Assembly (NCBI GenBank): GCA_000431975.1
Contig: HF988494.1
Span: 1-9,932 of the forward strand
Length of the DNA: 9,932 nt
Source: Prevotella sp. CAG:924
GTDB taxonomy: Bacteria; Bacteroidota; Bacteroidia; Bacteroidales; Bacteroidaceae
Reading direction: 5' to 3'
Every line of letters begins with the position of its first letter. Positions within the stretch are counted from its first letter, which is position 1. The notes beneath the pieces are model-generated. The model was not told the origin of the DNA. It did no database searches and saw only the letters and a list, made by a program, of their open reading frames with translations. Below, piece after piece: positions 1 through 7,140 of this stretch. Made by a program: the position numbers and the translations under genes.

Positions 1-52
1 GAGAAAAACTACTTCGTTTTCCTCCTACTCGATTAGTGCTATTTTCTGTATC

Positions 53-2776
53 TTACTGTTCCTCGACAGCTTCCTGCGCCGCAGCGAGTCGTGCGATGGG
101 CACTCTGAAAGGAGAGCAGCTGGCATAGTTCATACCCAGCTTAGCGCAGAACTTCACTGACGTGGGCTCGCCGCCGTGCTCGCCACAGATACCTGTGCGG
201 AGTGTCGGCTTGACGTCGCGTCCCTTGTCGATGGCAATCTTGACGAGCTGTCCCACACCTTCCTGGTCGAGCACCTGGAAAGGATCGACCTTGAGGATCT
301 TCTCTTTCAGGTAGACGGGGAGGAAGGAGGCGATATCGTCGCGAGAGTAGCCGAAGGTCATCTGCGTGAGGTCGTTGGTACCGAAGGAGAAGTAGTCGGC
401 CTCCTTGGCAATCTTGTTGGCCACGAGGGCAGCACGCGGGATCTCGATCATCGTACCTACCTCGAAGTTGAACTTGAAACCGAACTCGTCGAACACCTTA
501 CGGGCGCTCTTGAGGATGACAGCCTTCTGCTGACGGAACTCGGCAGCGGTACCGATGAGCGGCACCATGATCTCGGGATGGGGATCGTAACCCTCCTGCT
601 TCAGCTCGCAGGCAGCGGAGATGATGGCGCGGGTCTGCATGGCCGTGATCTCGGGGAAGGTGATACCCAGACGGCAGCCACGATGACCGAGCATCGGGTT
701 GTTCTCGGCGAGAGAGGACACGCGCTGCTGGATCTTCTCGAGCGACACGCCCATCTCATCGGCCATGACCTGCTGGCCGGCAACGTCGTGGGGTACGAAC
801 TCGTGGAGAGGGGGATCGAGCAGACGGATGTTCACGGGCAGGCCGTCCATAGCCTTGAGGATGCCCTTGAAGTCGGCCTTCTGATAGGGCAGGAGCTTGG
901 CCAGTGCCTTCTCGCGGCCCTCGGGAGTCTCGGCGAGGATCATCTCGCGCATGGCGATGATCTTCTTGTCGTCGAAGAACATGTGCTCGGTACGGCACAG
1001 ACCGATACCCTTGGCACCGAAGGCACGGGCCACCTCAGCATCGTGAGGCGTGTCGGCATTGGTGCGCACCTGCATCTTCGTATATTTGTCGCAGAGGTCC
1101 ATCAGCTCCTTGAAGTCGCCGCTGAGCTCGGCAGCCTTCGTGGGCACCTCGCCCTCGTAGACCTGACCGGTGGAGCCGTTGAGGGAGATATAGTCGCCCT
1201 CGTGGAAGACCTTGTCGTCGATGGTGACCGTCTTGGTCTTATAGTCGATGATGATGGCGCCGGCGCCGCTGACGCAGCACTTGCCCATGCCACGGGCCAC
1301 TACGGCTGCGTGTGAGGTCATGCCGCCGCGTGCGGTGAGGATACCCTCTGCGGCACTCATTCCTGCGAGGTCCTCGGGAGAGGTCTCCAGACGGACCATG
1401 ATCACCTTGTGGCCGTCCTCATGCCAGCGCTCGGCATCGTCGGCGTGGAAGACGATCTGTCCGCAGGCAGCACCCGGAGAGGCGGGCAGACCCTGCGTGA
1501 GCACCTTAGCCTTGGAGAGGGCCAGCTTGTCGAAGACAGGGTGGAGGAGCTCGTCAAGCTTGTTGGGCTCGCAGCGCAGAAGGGCGGTCTTCTCGTCGAT
1601 CAGGCCCTCATGGAGCATGTCGCAGGCGATCTTCACCATGGCTGTTCCCGTACGCTTACCGTTGCGGCACTGGAGGAACCAGAGCTTGCCCTCCTGTACG
1701 GTGAACTCCATGTCCTGCATGTCGCAGTAGTGGTGCTCGAGTGTGTTCTGGATGGCATCGAGCTGCTGGTAGATCTCGGGCATCGCCTCTTCCATAGAGG
1801 GATATTTGGCTACGCGCTCTTCCTCGGGGATGCCGTAGCGCTCGGCCCAGCGCTGTGAGCCGATCTTGGTGATCTGCTGCGGTGTGCGGATACCGGCCAC
1901 CACGTCCTCGCCCTGTGCGTTGACGAGATACTCGCCGTTGAACAGGTTCTCACCCGTAGCGGCGTCGCGGGAGAAGGCCACACCTGTAGCGGAGGTGTCA
2001 CCCATGTTGCCGAACACCATCGCCATGACGCTGACAGCCGTTCCCCACTCATCGGGGATGCCCTCCATCTTACGGTAGAGGATGGCACGCTCGTTCATCC
2101 ATGAGCGGAAGACGGCACAGATGGCGCCCCAGAGCTGCTCGATAGGATCGGTGGGGAAATCCTTGCCGGTACGCTCCTTGATGGCGTTCTTGAAGAGAAC
2201 GACCAGCTGCTTGAGCTCATCGACGTTCAGATCCTTGTCGAGTTTCACATTACGCTGGTCCTTCACCTTCTGGATGATCTCCTCGAAGGGATCGATATCC
2301 TCCTTGTTGGCGGGCTTCATCTCCAGCACCACATCGCCGTACATCTGTACGAAACGGCGGTAGGAGTCATAAACGAAATGGGGGTTATTGGTCTTCTTGA
2401 CCATGCCTTCGGCCACCTCATCGTTGAGGCCGAGGTTGAGGATGGTATCCATCATGCCGGGCATCGAAGCACGTGCACCGCTTCGTACGCTGACGAGCAG
2501 AGGGTTCTTGGTGTCGCCGAATTTACAGTTCATCAGGCTTTCGATGTGTTTCACAGCGGCCACCACCTCGTCATGGAGCAACTCCATGATCTTCTCCTGA
2601 CCTACCTTATAATATTCATTACAGGTGTCTGTAGTGATCGTAAATCCCGGTGGTACCGGAATTCCCAGAAGATTCATCTCAGCAAGGTTGGCTCCTTTGC
2701 CTCCCAGCCGCTCACGCATCTTTGCATTTCCTTCGGCTTTACCATTGCCGAAAAGGTAAACTCGTTTTTCACTCAT
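53..2776 (-). CDS. ppdK: Pyruvate, phosphate dikinase (PPDK)
   Basis: Cytoplasmic enzyme that reversibly converts ATP, phosphate and pyruvate to AMP, PPi and phosphoenolpyruvate. The 907 residues match the usual family length. The N-terminal ATP-grasp part shows LGGKGANLAEM (24-34) and the nucleotide-binding stretch SVRSGARASMPGMMDT (96-111). The swivelling phosphohistidine domain has GGMTSHAAVVARG with the phospho-accepting H489; T487 is the position that PDRP-type regulators phosphorylate in homologues. The C-terminal PEP/pyruvate barrel keeps R595, R651 (RLLDPPLHEF), E778 (MIEIPRAAL), N801 (GTNDLTQ) and the catalytic C864 (GICGEHGGEP). All key residues are present, so it should be active. 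The start is the first ATG of the frame and fits the family N-terminus; no Shine-Dalgarno is visible. It stands alone on this strand, diverging from rlmD, with its own promoter. No PDRP regulator gene lies in the window. In anaerobic Bacteroidales this enzyme is usually linked to PPi-dependent glycolysis; its direction here cannot be read from sequence. Confidence 0.98.
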   Translation of the reverse strand: MSEKRVYLFGNGKAEGNAKMRERLGGKGANLAEMNLLGIPVPPGFTITTDTCNEYYKVGQEKIMELLHDEVVAAVKHIESLMNCKFGDTKNPLLVSVRSGARASMPGMMDTILNLGLNDEVAEGMVKKTNNPHFVYDSYRRFVQMYGDVVLEMKPANKEDIDPFEEIIQKVKDQRNVKLDKDLNVDELKQLVVLFKNAIKERTGKDFPTDPIEQLWGAICAVFRSWMNERAILYRKMEGIPDEWGTAVSVMAMVFGNMGDTSATGVAFSRDAATGENLFNGEYLVNAQGEDVVAGIRTPQQITKIGSQRWAERYGIPEEERVAKYPSMEEAMPEIYQQLDAIQNTLEHHYCDMQDMEFTVQEGKLWFLQCRNGKRTGTAMVKIACDMLHEGLIDEKTALLRCEPNKLDELLHPVFDKLALSKAKVLTQGLPASPGAACGQIVFHADDAERWHEDGHKVIMVRLETSPEDLAGMSAAEGILTARGGMTSHAAVVARGMGKCCVSGAGAIIIDYKTKTVTIDDKVFHEGDYISLNGSTGQVYEGEVPTKAAELSGDFKELMDLCDKYTKMQVRTNADTPHDAEVARAFGAKGIGLCRTEHMFFDDKKIIAMREMILAETPEGREKALAKLLPYQKADFKGILKAMDGLPVNIRLLDPPLHEFVPHDVAGQQVMADEMGVSLEKIQQRVSSLAENNPMLGHRGCRLGITFPEITAMQTRAIISAACELKQEGYDPHPEIMVPLIGTAAEFRQQKAVILKSARKVFDEFGFKFNFEVGTMIEIPRAALVANKIAKEADYFSFGTNDLTQMTFGYSRDDIASFLPVYLKEKILKVDPFQVLDQEGVGQLVKIAIDKGRDVKPTLRTGICGEHGGEPTSVKFCAKLGMNYASCSPFRVPIARLAAAQEAVEEQ

Positions 2777-2906
2777 AGTCGATTAGAGATAATATTGTTA
2801 TATAGTTTTTATTTGAATAATCGTATTGTTACGATCCTATTGGTTTTGTAGTGTCAGTCACACGGCAGGATTAGTTTGATTTGCGGTAAATGACGTTTTA
2901 CAATTG

Positions 2907-2937
2907 CAAAGATACAATTTTTCCTATATCTTCCAAA
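2907..2937 (-). promoter_or_regulatory. Bacteroidota-type promoter for ppdK
   Basis: Read on the minus strand, TATCTTTG (2914-2907) matches the Bacteroidota -7 consensus TAnnTTTG exactly. TTTG (2937-2934) sits 19 bases upstream and matches the -33 element with standard spacing. Transcription should start near 2900, leaving a leader of roughly 125 bases before the ppdK ATG. Both elements are seen in the sequence; the start site is inferred. Confidence 0.8.
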
Positions 2938-2958
2938 TATTTTTTACGGGAAATATGC

Positions 2959-2975
2959 AATGTAGAGATTACATT
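2959..2975. promoter_or_regulatory. Palindrome upstream of ppdK promoter (possible operator, proximal)
   Basis: AATGTA-gagat-TACATT is a perfect inverted repeat with 6-base arms. It is centred at 2967, about 66 bases upstream of the predicted ppdK start site and just outside the -33 element, a position typical of activator sites. A 6-base palindrome of this kind can arise by chance in a gap of this size, so this site alone is weak. Its closeness to the next palindrome is what makes it notable. No regulator can be named. Confidence 0.3.
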
Positions 2976-2978
2976 ATG

Positions 2979-2996
2979 TTTGTTTGCGCGAACAAA
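2979..2996. promoter_or_regulatory. Palindrome upstream of ppdK promoter (possible operator, distal)
   Basis: TTTGTTTGCGCGAACAAA is an 18-base near-perfect palindrome: 16 of 18 positions are symmetric, with one mismatched pair flanking the central GCGC. Its centre (2987.5) is 20.5 bases, about two helical turns, from the centre of the neighbouring palindrome. This is the spacing expected for two dimers bound on the same DNA face. It is less likely than its neighbour to be chance. The binding protein is unknown. Confidence 0.4.
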
Positions 2997-3095
2997 GGCA
3001 GGGAAAAGGTATCTGCACAAAAAATGGAAGGTGTGCAATCGGGCGGGAAGGGCAAAAAAACAGATGAGGTGAGGGCCTATTCAAGTTTTATTCGT

Positions 3096-3103
3096 TATCT
3101 TTG
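3096..3103 (+). promoter_or_regulatory. Promoter -7 element for rlmD (and probably the downstream genes)
   Basis: TATCTTTG matches the TAnnTTTG -7 consensus and is identical to the ppdK element. No clear TTTG is present at the expected -33 position (about 3073-3076, which reads GGGC), so the promoter may be weak or need an activator. The predicted start near 3110 leaves a leader of only about ten bases before the ATG at 3121. That is too short for a Shine-Dalgarno site, so the message would be nearly leaderless. Confidence 0.65.
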
Positions 3104-3120
3104 TAGGCAAATAGATAATT

Positions 3121-4638
3121 ATGAGTAGAAAGAACAAGAAGCTCCCGTTGCTGGAGCATGTGACGATAGAGACCGTGGCAGCCGAGGGCAACTGCCTGTT
3201 TCACGACGGTGAGCAGGTGGTGTTCGTGCCTTACTGCATCCCCGGTGATGTCTGCGATGTACAGATTGTGAAGAAGAAGCACCGCTACTGTGAGGGGCGT
3301 GTGGTGCGCCTCATCGAGCCCGCCCCGCTGAGGACGGAGCCGATGTGTCCCCATTTCGGTATCTGCGGCGGCTGCCGCTGGCAGATCCTGCCCTATGAGG
3401 AGCAGCTCAAGGCGAAGCAGAAGCAGGTGATGGACCAGCTGACAAGAATCGGAAAGGTGACGCTGCCCGCCTGCCGGCCCATCCTTGGATCGGTGAAGAC
3501 ACGCGAATACCGCAACAAGCTCGAGTTCGGCTGCTGTAACCGACGCTGGTTCACGAAGGAAGAGCTGAGTGATCCGACCCTCAACCTTGACGACAACCAC
3601 AGTGCCATCGGCTTCCACATTGCCGGTGCCTTCGACAAGATCTATCCCATCCGTGAGTGCAAGCTGATGGACGACTTCCACAACCGCGTGCGGAACGACA
3701 TCGAGAAGTATGCGCGCGACAACGGGATCGTCTTCTACGACATCCGGGCACAGAAGGGTCTGCTGCGCGACCTCATCTTCCGCAATTCTAATACAGGCGA
3801 GTGGATGCTCATCATACAGTTCCACTTCGACGAGACGGGTGGACAGGCTGAGGCAGAGCAGCTCATGCAACACATCGTCGACACCTTCCCGGAGATCACC
3901 TCCTTGATATGGCTCGACAATCAGAAGGGCAATGACTCCATCGGTGACCAGGAGCTACACACCTTCCATGGTACCGACTTCATCTATGAGACGATGGAGG
4001 ACCTGCGCTTCAAGGTGGGTCCCAAGAGCTTCTATCAGACGAATACCGACCAGGCATACCATCTCTACAGCGTGGCCCGCTACTTTGCCTTCGCACCGCT
4101 GGAGGAGATCAGGAGCTACCAGCCGGAGGACGGCGTGGAGGTGCATGCCGACCGGTTGCCCGACTACCAGCTCAAGAACGAGCCGGACGAGCTGCCGCTG
4201 ATCTATGACCTCTATACCGGTACGGGAACCATCGCCAACTTTGTGGCGCGGCGTGCCGAGCACGTCGTCGGCATCGAATATGTCCCGGAGGCCATCGAAG
4301 ACGCGAAGATCAACTCGAAGATCAATCATATCGACAATACCGAGTTCTACGCCGGCGACATGAAGAAGATCCTTACCGACGACTTCATCAGCCAGCACGG
4401 ACGTCCGGACATCATCATCACCGATCCGCCCCGTGCCGGCATGGACCAGGAGGTGGTCGATGTGATCCTCAATGCCGCACCTCGCCGCATCGTCTACGTC
4501 AGCTGTAACCCGGCGACGCAGGCACGCGACCTCCAACTGATGGACACGGCGTATGAGGTGCAGGCGGTACAGCCCGTGGACATGTTCCCCCATACGCCTC
4601 ATGTGGAGAACGTTGTACTGCTGACCAAGCGAGATTAA
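3121..4638 (+). CDS. rlmD: 23S rRNA (uracil-C5)-methyltransferase, RlmD/RumA family
   Basis: SAM-dependent enzyme that forms 5-methyluridine in 23S rRNA; U1939 is the target of E. coli RlmD, and the exact site here is inferred. An N-terminal TRAM-like RNA-binding domain (about 8-66) is followed by a 4Fe-4S cluster motif, C76-x5-C82-x2-C85 with C180 as the likely fourth ligand. The Rossmann methyltransferase domain shows FYQTN (304-308), the SAM loop DLYTGTGT (363-370), DPPRAGM (435-441), the nucleophile C462 in SCNPAT, and E496 (HVENVV) as probable general base. At 505 residues it is longer than E. coli RlmD (433). Part of the excess is a charged insert at about 325-358, just before the SAM motif. 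The start is the only ATG fitting both the promoter and the TRAM domain. It is the first gene of the rightward set. Paralogues RlmC and RlmCD are alternatives, but the intact cluster and length favour RlmD. Confidence 0.92.
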   Translation: MSRKNKKLPLLEHVTIETVAAEGNCLFHDGEQVVFVPYCIPGDVCDVQIVKKKHRYCEGRVVRLIEPAPLRTEPMCPHFGICGGCRWQILPYEEQLKAKQKQVMDQLTRIGKVTLPACRPILGSVKTREYRNKLEFGCCNRRWFTKEELSDPTLNLDDNHSAIGFHIAGAFDKIYPIRECKLMDDFHNRVRNDIEKYARDNGIVFYDIRAQKGLLRDLIFRNSNTGEWMLIIQFHFDETGGQAEAEQLMQHIVDTFPEITSLIWLDNQKGNDSIGDQELHTFHGTDFIYETMEDLRFKVGPKSFYQTNTDQAYHLYSVARYFAFAPLEEIRSYQPEDGVEVHADRLPDYQLKNEPDELPLIYDLYTGTGTIANFVARRAEHVVGIEYVPEAIEDAKINSKINHIDNTEFYAGDMKKILTDDFISQHGRPDIIITDPPRAGMDQEVVDVILNAAPRRIVYVSCNPATQARDLQLMDTAYEVQAVQPVDMFPHTPHVENVVLLTKRD

Positions 4639-4647
4639 TATTCATAC

Positions 4648-4683
4648 CGCTTCCGGGAAAGGGGATGGCTTGCCCCGGAAGCG
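4648..4683 (+). terminator. Strong hairpin between rlmD and engB (terminator, attenuator or RNA-stability element)
   Basis: CGCTTCCGGG (4648-4657) pairs perfectly with CCCGGAAGCG (4674-4683), giving a GC-rich 10-base-pair stem with a 16-base loop. It starts nine bases after the rlmD stop. The following sequence, acattcgTTTTatc, has only a short and displaced T run, so termination is probably partial at best. No TAnnTTTG promoter lies between the hairpin and engB, which argues for read-through. The hairpin may set the ratio of rlmD to downstream message or protect a processed 3' end. Confidence 0.55.
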
Positions 4684-4713
4684 ACATTCGTTTTATCATT
4701 AATCCATAGTGCT

Positions 4714-5310
4714 ATGAATATCAACACGTCTGTTTTCACACTCTCGGCTCCCCAGGTGTCGATGTGCCCCAAAGATACGAAGATGGAGTTTGCCTTCATC
4801 GGACGAAGCAATGTCGGCAAGTCGTCGCTGATCAATATGCTCTGCAACCATAAGGGCTTGGCAAAAACTTCATCCACGCCCGGTAAAACACTACTTATCA
4901 ATCACTTTCTGATCAATAATGAATGGTATCTCGTCGACCTTCCCGGCTATGGCTACGCCCAGCGCTCGAAGTCGCAGCAGGAGAAGATCACCCAGATGAT
5001 CGATGGCTACATCCTCCAGCGTGAGCAGCTCTGCAATGTGTTCGTGCTGATCGACATCCGTCATCCCCAGCAGAAGATCGACCGTACCTTCGTGGATTGG
5101 CTCGGGCAGATGCAGATACCTTTCTCCATTATCTTCACCAAGGCCGACAAACTGGGACGCGTGAAGGCGCGCGAGAACGCCGAGGCATGGATGGAGGCGC
5201 TCAAGGACACGTGGGAGACGCTGCCACCTTATTTCATCACTAGCTCACAAGACCGTACAGGCCGCGACGAAGTGCTCGACTACATTGAGCAGATCCTTAA
5301 ACAAGAATAA
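4714..5310 (+). CDS. engB: Ribosome biogenesis GTP-binding protein EngB (YihA/YsxC)
   Basis: TRAFAC-class GTPase needed for late assembly of the 50S ribosomal subunit in well-studied bacteria. Its 198 residues equal the family norm. All G motifs are visible: G1 GRSNVGKSS (30-38), the switch I threonine within STPGKT (54-59), G3 DLPGYG (75-80), G4 TKAD (142-145) and G5 around SSQ (177-179). The conserved N-terminal [13 protein letters not shown] context fixes the identity. The start at 4714 is the natural family start; no Shine-Dalgarno is seen. It lies 75 bases after rlmD, across the hairpin, and its TAA is followed immediately by the ATG of the ABC-F gene, so those two are cotranscribed. Its rRNA-modification and ABC-F neighbours suit a role in making or tuning ribosomes. 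Confidence 0.97.
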   Translation: MNINTSVFTLSAPQVSMCPKDTKMEFAFIGRSNVGKSSLINMLCNHKGLAKTSSTPGKTLLINHFLINNEWYLVDLPGYGYAQRSKSQQEKITQMIDGYILQREQLCNVFVLIDIRHPQQKIDRTFVDWLGQMQIPFSIIFTKADKLGRVKARENAEAWMEALKDTWETLPPYFITSSQDRTGRDEVLDYIEQILKQE

Positions 5311-7140
5311 ATGGCAACCAGCTACTTAGATATCCAACACCTTACTAAGCGCATCGGTGCGCGTGTACTGTTCAACGACATCTCCTTTTCCATCTCTGAG
5401 AAGCAGAAGGTGGGACTCATTGCCCGTAACGGTACGGGCAAGTCGACCCTGATGTCGATCCTGATGGGTCATGAGGGATATGACGACGGCCAGATCATCT
5501 GGCACAACGATCTGAAGCTCGGCTATCTGGAACAGACTCCGAAGGTGAACCCGGAGGAGAAAGTGCTCGATGCCTGCTTCAACCATCACGGTGACGAGGA
5601 GAAGGTACTACGTGCAAAACAGATACTTACACAGCTACACATCACTGATCTTGAGCAGCCCATGGGTCAGCTCAGCGGAGGACAGCAGAAGCGTGTGGCA
5701 CTCGCCAACGCCCTGCTCAACGATCCCGACTTTCTGATCCTCGACGAACCGACCAACCACCTCGACATTGAGATGATCGTCTGGCTGGAGGGCTATCTGT
5801 CGCGGTCGAACCTGACGCTGCTGATGGTGACGCACGACCGATATTTCCTCGACCGTGTGTGTGACGTGATCCTCGAGCTGGACGACGAGACGATGTACAC
5901 CTACCGCGGCAACTACGAATACTATCTGGAGAAGCGGCAGGAGCGCATCGACAACAAACGCGCCGAGATAGCGCGGGCCAACAACCTCTACCGCACAGAG
6001 CTGGAATGGATGCGGCGCATGCCCCAGGCACGCGGCCACAAGGCCCGCTACCGTGAGGAAGCCTTCTACGACCTCGAACAGCGCGCCCACCAGCGCATAG
6101 AGGAACGGCAGATGCGGCTCAAGTCGCGCAATGTGTATATCGGTTCCAAGATATTTGAGTGCCAGTATGTCAGCAAGAAATTCACCGACCGCGGATACGA
6201 GAAGGTGATCCTTGACAACTTCTACTATAACTTTGCCCGTTTCGAGAAGATGGGCATCGTCGGTGGAAACGGTACGGGCAAGTCGACCTTCGTAAAGATG
6301 CTCCTTGGAAAGGTGGATCCGGACAGCGGCCGCTTCGATATCGGCGAAACGGTACGTTTCGGATATTTCTCCCAGGAGACCACGGCCTTCCCGGAGGACA
6401 AGCTCGTGATCGACGTGATCAAGGACATTGCCGAGTATATCGATCTTGGTGGCGGACGTCACATGACGGCCTCACAGTTCCTGCAATATTTCGGATTCCC
6501 GCCCGAGCAGCAGCACAGCTATGTGTATAAGCTCAGCGGTGGCGAGAAGCGTAAGCTGCAGCTCTGCACGGTCTTGATCCACAATCCCAATTTCCTCGTG
6601 CTCGACGAGCCAACCAATGACCTAGACATACCGACTCTCCAGACGCTGGAGGAATATCTCGAGGACTTCCCCGGATGTGTGATCGTCGTCAGCCATGACC
6701 GTTATTTCATGGACAAGGTGGTCGACCATCTGCTGGTGTTCCATGGAGAGGGCAAGGTGCAGGACTTCCCCGGCAACTACACACAATACCGGGAGTGGAG
6801 CGCGCTGAAGTCGAAGGAGGAGGCCGAGGCCAAGGAGAAGGCTGCAGCCTCCAACAGCCGTCCGGGCAATGGGGGAGCGGGCGACACACCGTCGGCACCG
6901 AAGATGAACAACTCCAACGGCAAGCGGAAGCTCACTTATAAAGAGAAGCGCGAATACGAGCAGCTGACACAGGAGATTGAAGCCCTGGAGCAGGAACAGA
7001 AAGATATCGAGGCTGCGCTGTGCAACAGCGGCAGTCTGTCGATCGACGAGATAACCGAGAAAAGCAAACGCCTTCCACAGATTAAAGAGCTTCTTGATGA
7101 GAAGGAGATGAGATGGCTGGAATTAAGCGAGTTGGCATAA
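5311..7140 (+). CDS. ABC-F family ATPase, Uup/YfmR-like
   Basis: A soluble protein of 609 residues with two ATP-binding cassettes and no membrane segments, which defines ABC-F (translation-associated) rather than a transporter. Cassette 1 has Walker A ARNGTGKS (38-45), signature LSGGQ (121-125), Walker B LILDEPTNHLD (142-152) and H175. Cassette 2 has GGNGTGKS (318-325), LSGGE (408-412), LVLDEPTNDLD (429-439) and H462. Both catalytic glutamates (E146, E433) are present. A charged helical arm between the cassettes (about 205-275, with RRMPQARGHKARYR at 235-248) would reach towards the ribosomal P site. After a Ser/Gly/Pro/Asn-rich linker (about 513-537) comes a charged C-terminal coiled coil (about 538-605), as in Uup and YfmR. 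The first Walker A has Ala in place of the usual first Gly. It abuts engB with no gap. Antibiotic-resistance ABC-F proteins share this fold, but nothing points to resistance here. Confidence 0.93.
   Translation: MATSYLDIQHLTKRIGARVLFNDISFSISEKQKVGLIARNGTGKSTLMSILMGHEGYDDGQIIWHNDLKLGYLEQTPKVNPEEKVLDACFNHHGDEEKVLRAKQILTQLHITDLEQPMGQLSGGQQKRVALANALLNDPDFLILDEPTNHLDIEMIVWLEGYLSRSNLTLLMVTHDRYFLDRVCDVILELDDETMYTYRGNYEYYLEKRQERIDNKRAEIARANNLYRTELEWMRRMPQARGHKARYREEAFYDLEQRAHQRIEERQMRLKSRNVYIGSKIFECQYVSKKFTDRGYEKVILDNFYYNFARFEKMGIVGGNGTGKSTFVKMLLGKVDPDSGRFDIGETVRFGYFSQETTAFPEDKLVIDVIKDIAEYIDLGGGRHMTASQFLQYFGFPPEQQHSYVYKLSGGEKRKLQLCTVLIHNPNFLVLDEPTNDLDIPTLQTLEEYLEDFPGCVIVVSHDRYFMDKVVDHLLVFHGEGKVQDFPGNYTQYREWSALKSKEEAEAKEKAAASNSRPGNGGAGDTPSAPKMNNSNGKRKLTYKEKREYEQLTQEIEALEQEQKDIEAALCNSGSLSIDEITEKSKRLPQIKELLDEKEMRWLELSELA
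7102..7107 (+). promoter_or_regulatory. Shine-Dalgarno site inside the ABC-F gene for the overlapping DUF5686 gene
   Basis: AAGGAG lies five bases upstream of the ATG at 7113, inside the last codons of the ABC-F gene. Other genes in the window lack such a site. It supports 7113 as the true start and suggests translation coupling with ABC-F. Because the same bases encode lysine and glutamate of the coiled-coil tail, the match could partly reflect coding. Confidence 0.5.

Larger units (their letters stand above)
2777..3120. other. Divergent intergenic region between ppdK and rlmD
   Basis: This AT-rich, non-coding stretch of 344 bases separates two divergently transcribed genes. It holds the ppdK promoter (2907-2937), the rlmD promoter (3096-3103), two palindromes (2959-2975 and 2979-2996) and a ppdK leader of about 125 bases. 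The leader contains a small perfect hairpin, ATCGTA-ttgt-TACGAT, at 2820-2835 and a weaker GTGT/ACAC one at 2851-2863. Short open frames here have no start context or recognisable product, and I do not call them genes. Confidence 0.8.

Noticed and set aside
1..52. Possible ppdK terminator beyond its stop codon
   Set aside because: Only a four-base stem (ACTA/TAGT) with a long loop precedes the T run on the minus strand. The true terminator may lie beyond the left edge.
176..1315. Long open frame (379 codons) on the plus strand, antisense to ppdK
   Set aside because: It lies wholly inside the conserved ppdK gene. Its product is a low-diversity run of Leu, Glu, Val, Asp and His typical of reading GC-rich codons backwards, with no domain or promoter.
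5635..6462. Open frame of 275 codons antisense to the ABC-F gene
   Set aside because: It is the mirror of well-conserved ABC motifs and has the same compositional signature as the other antisense frames.
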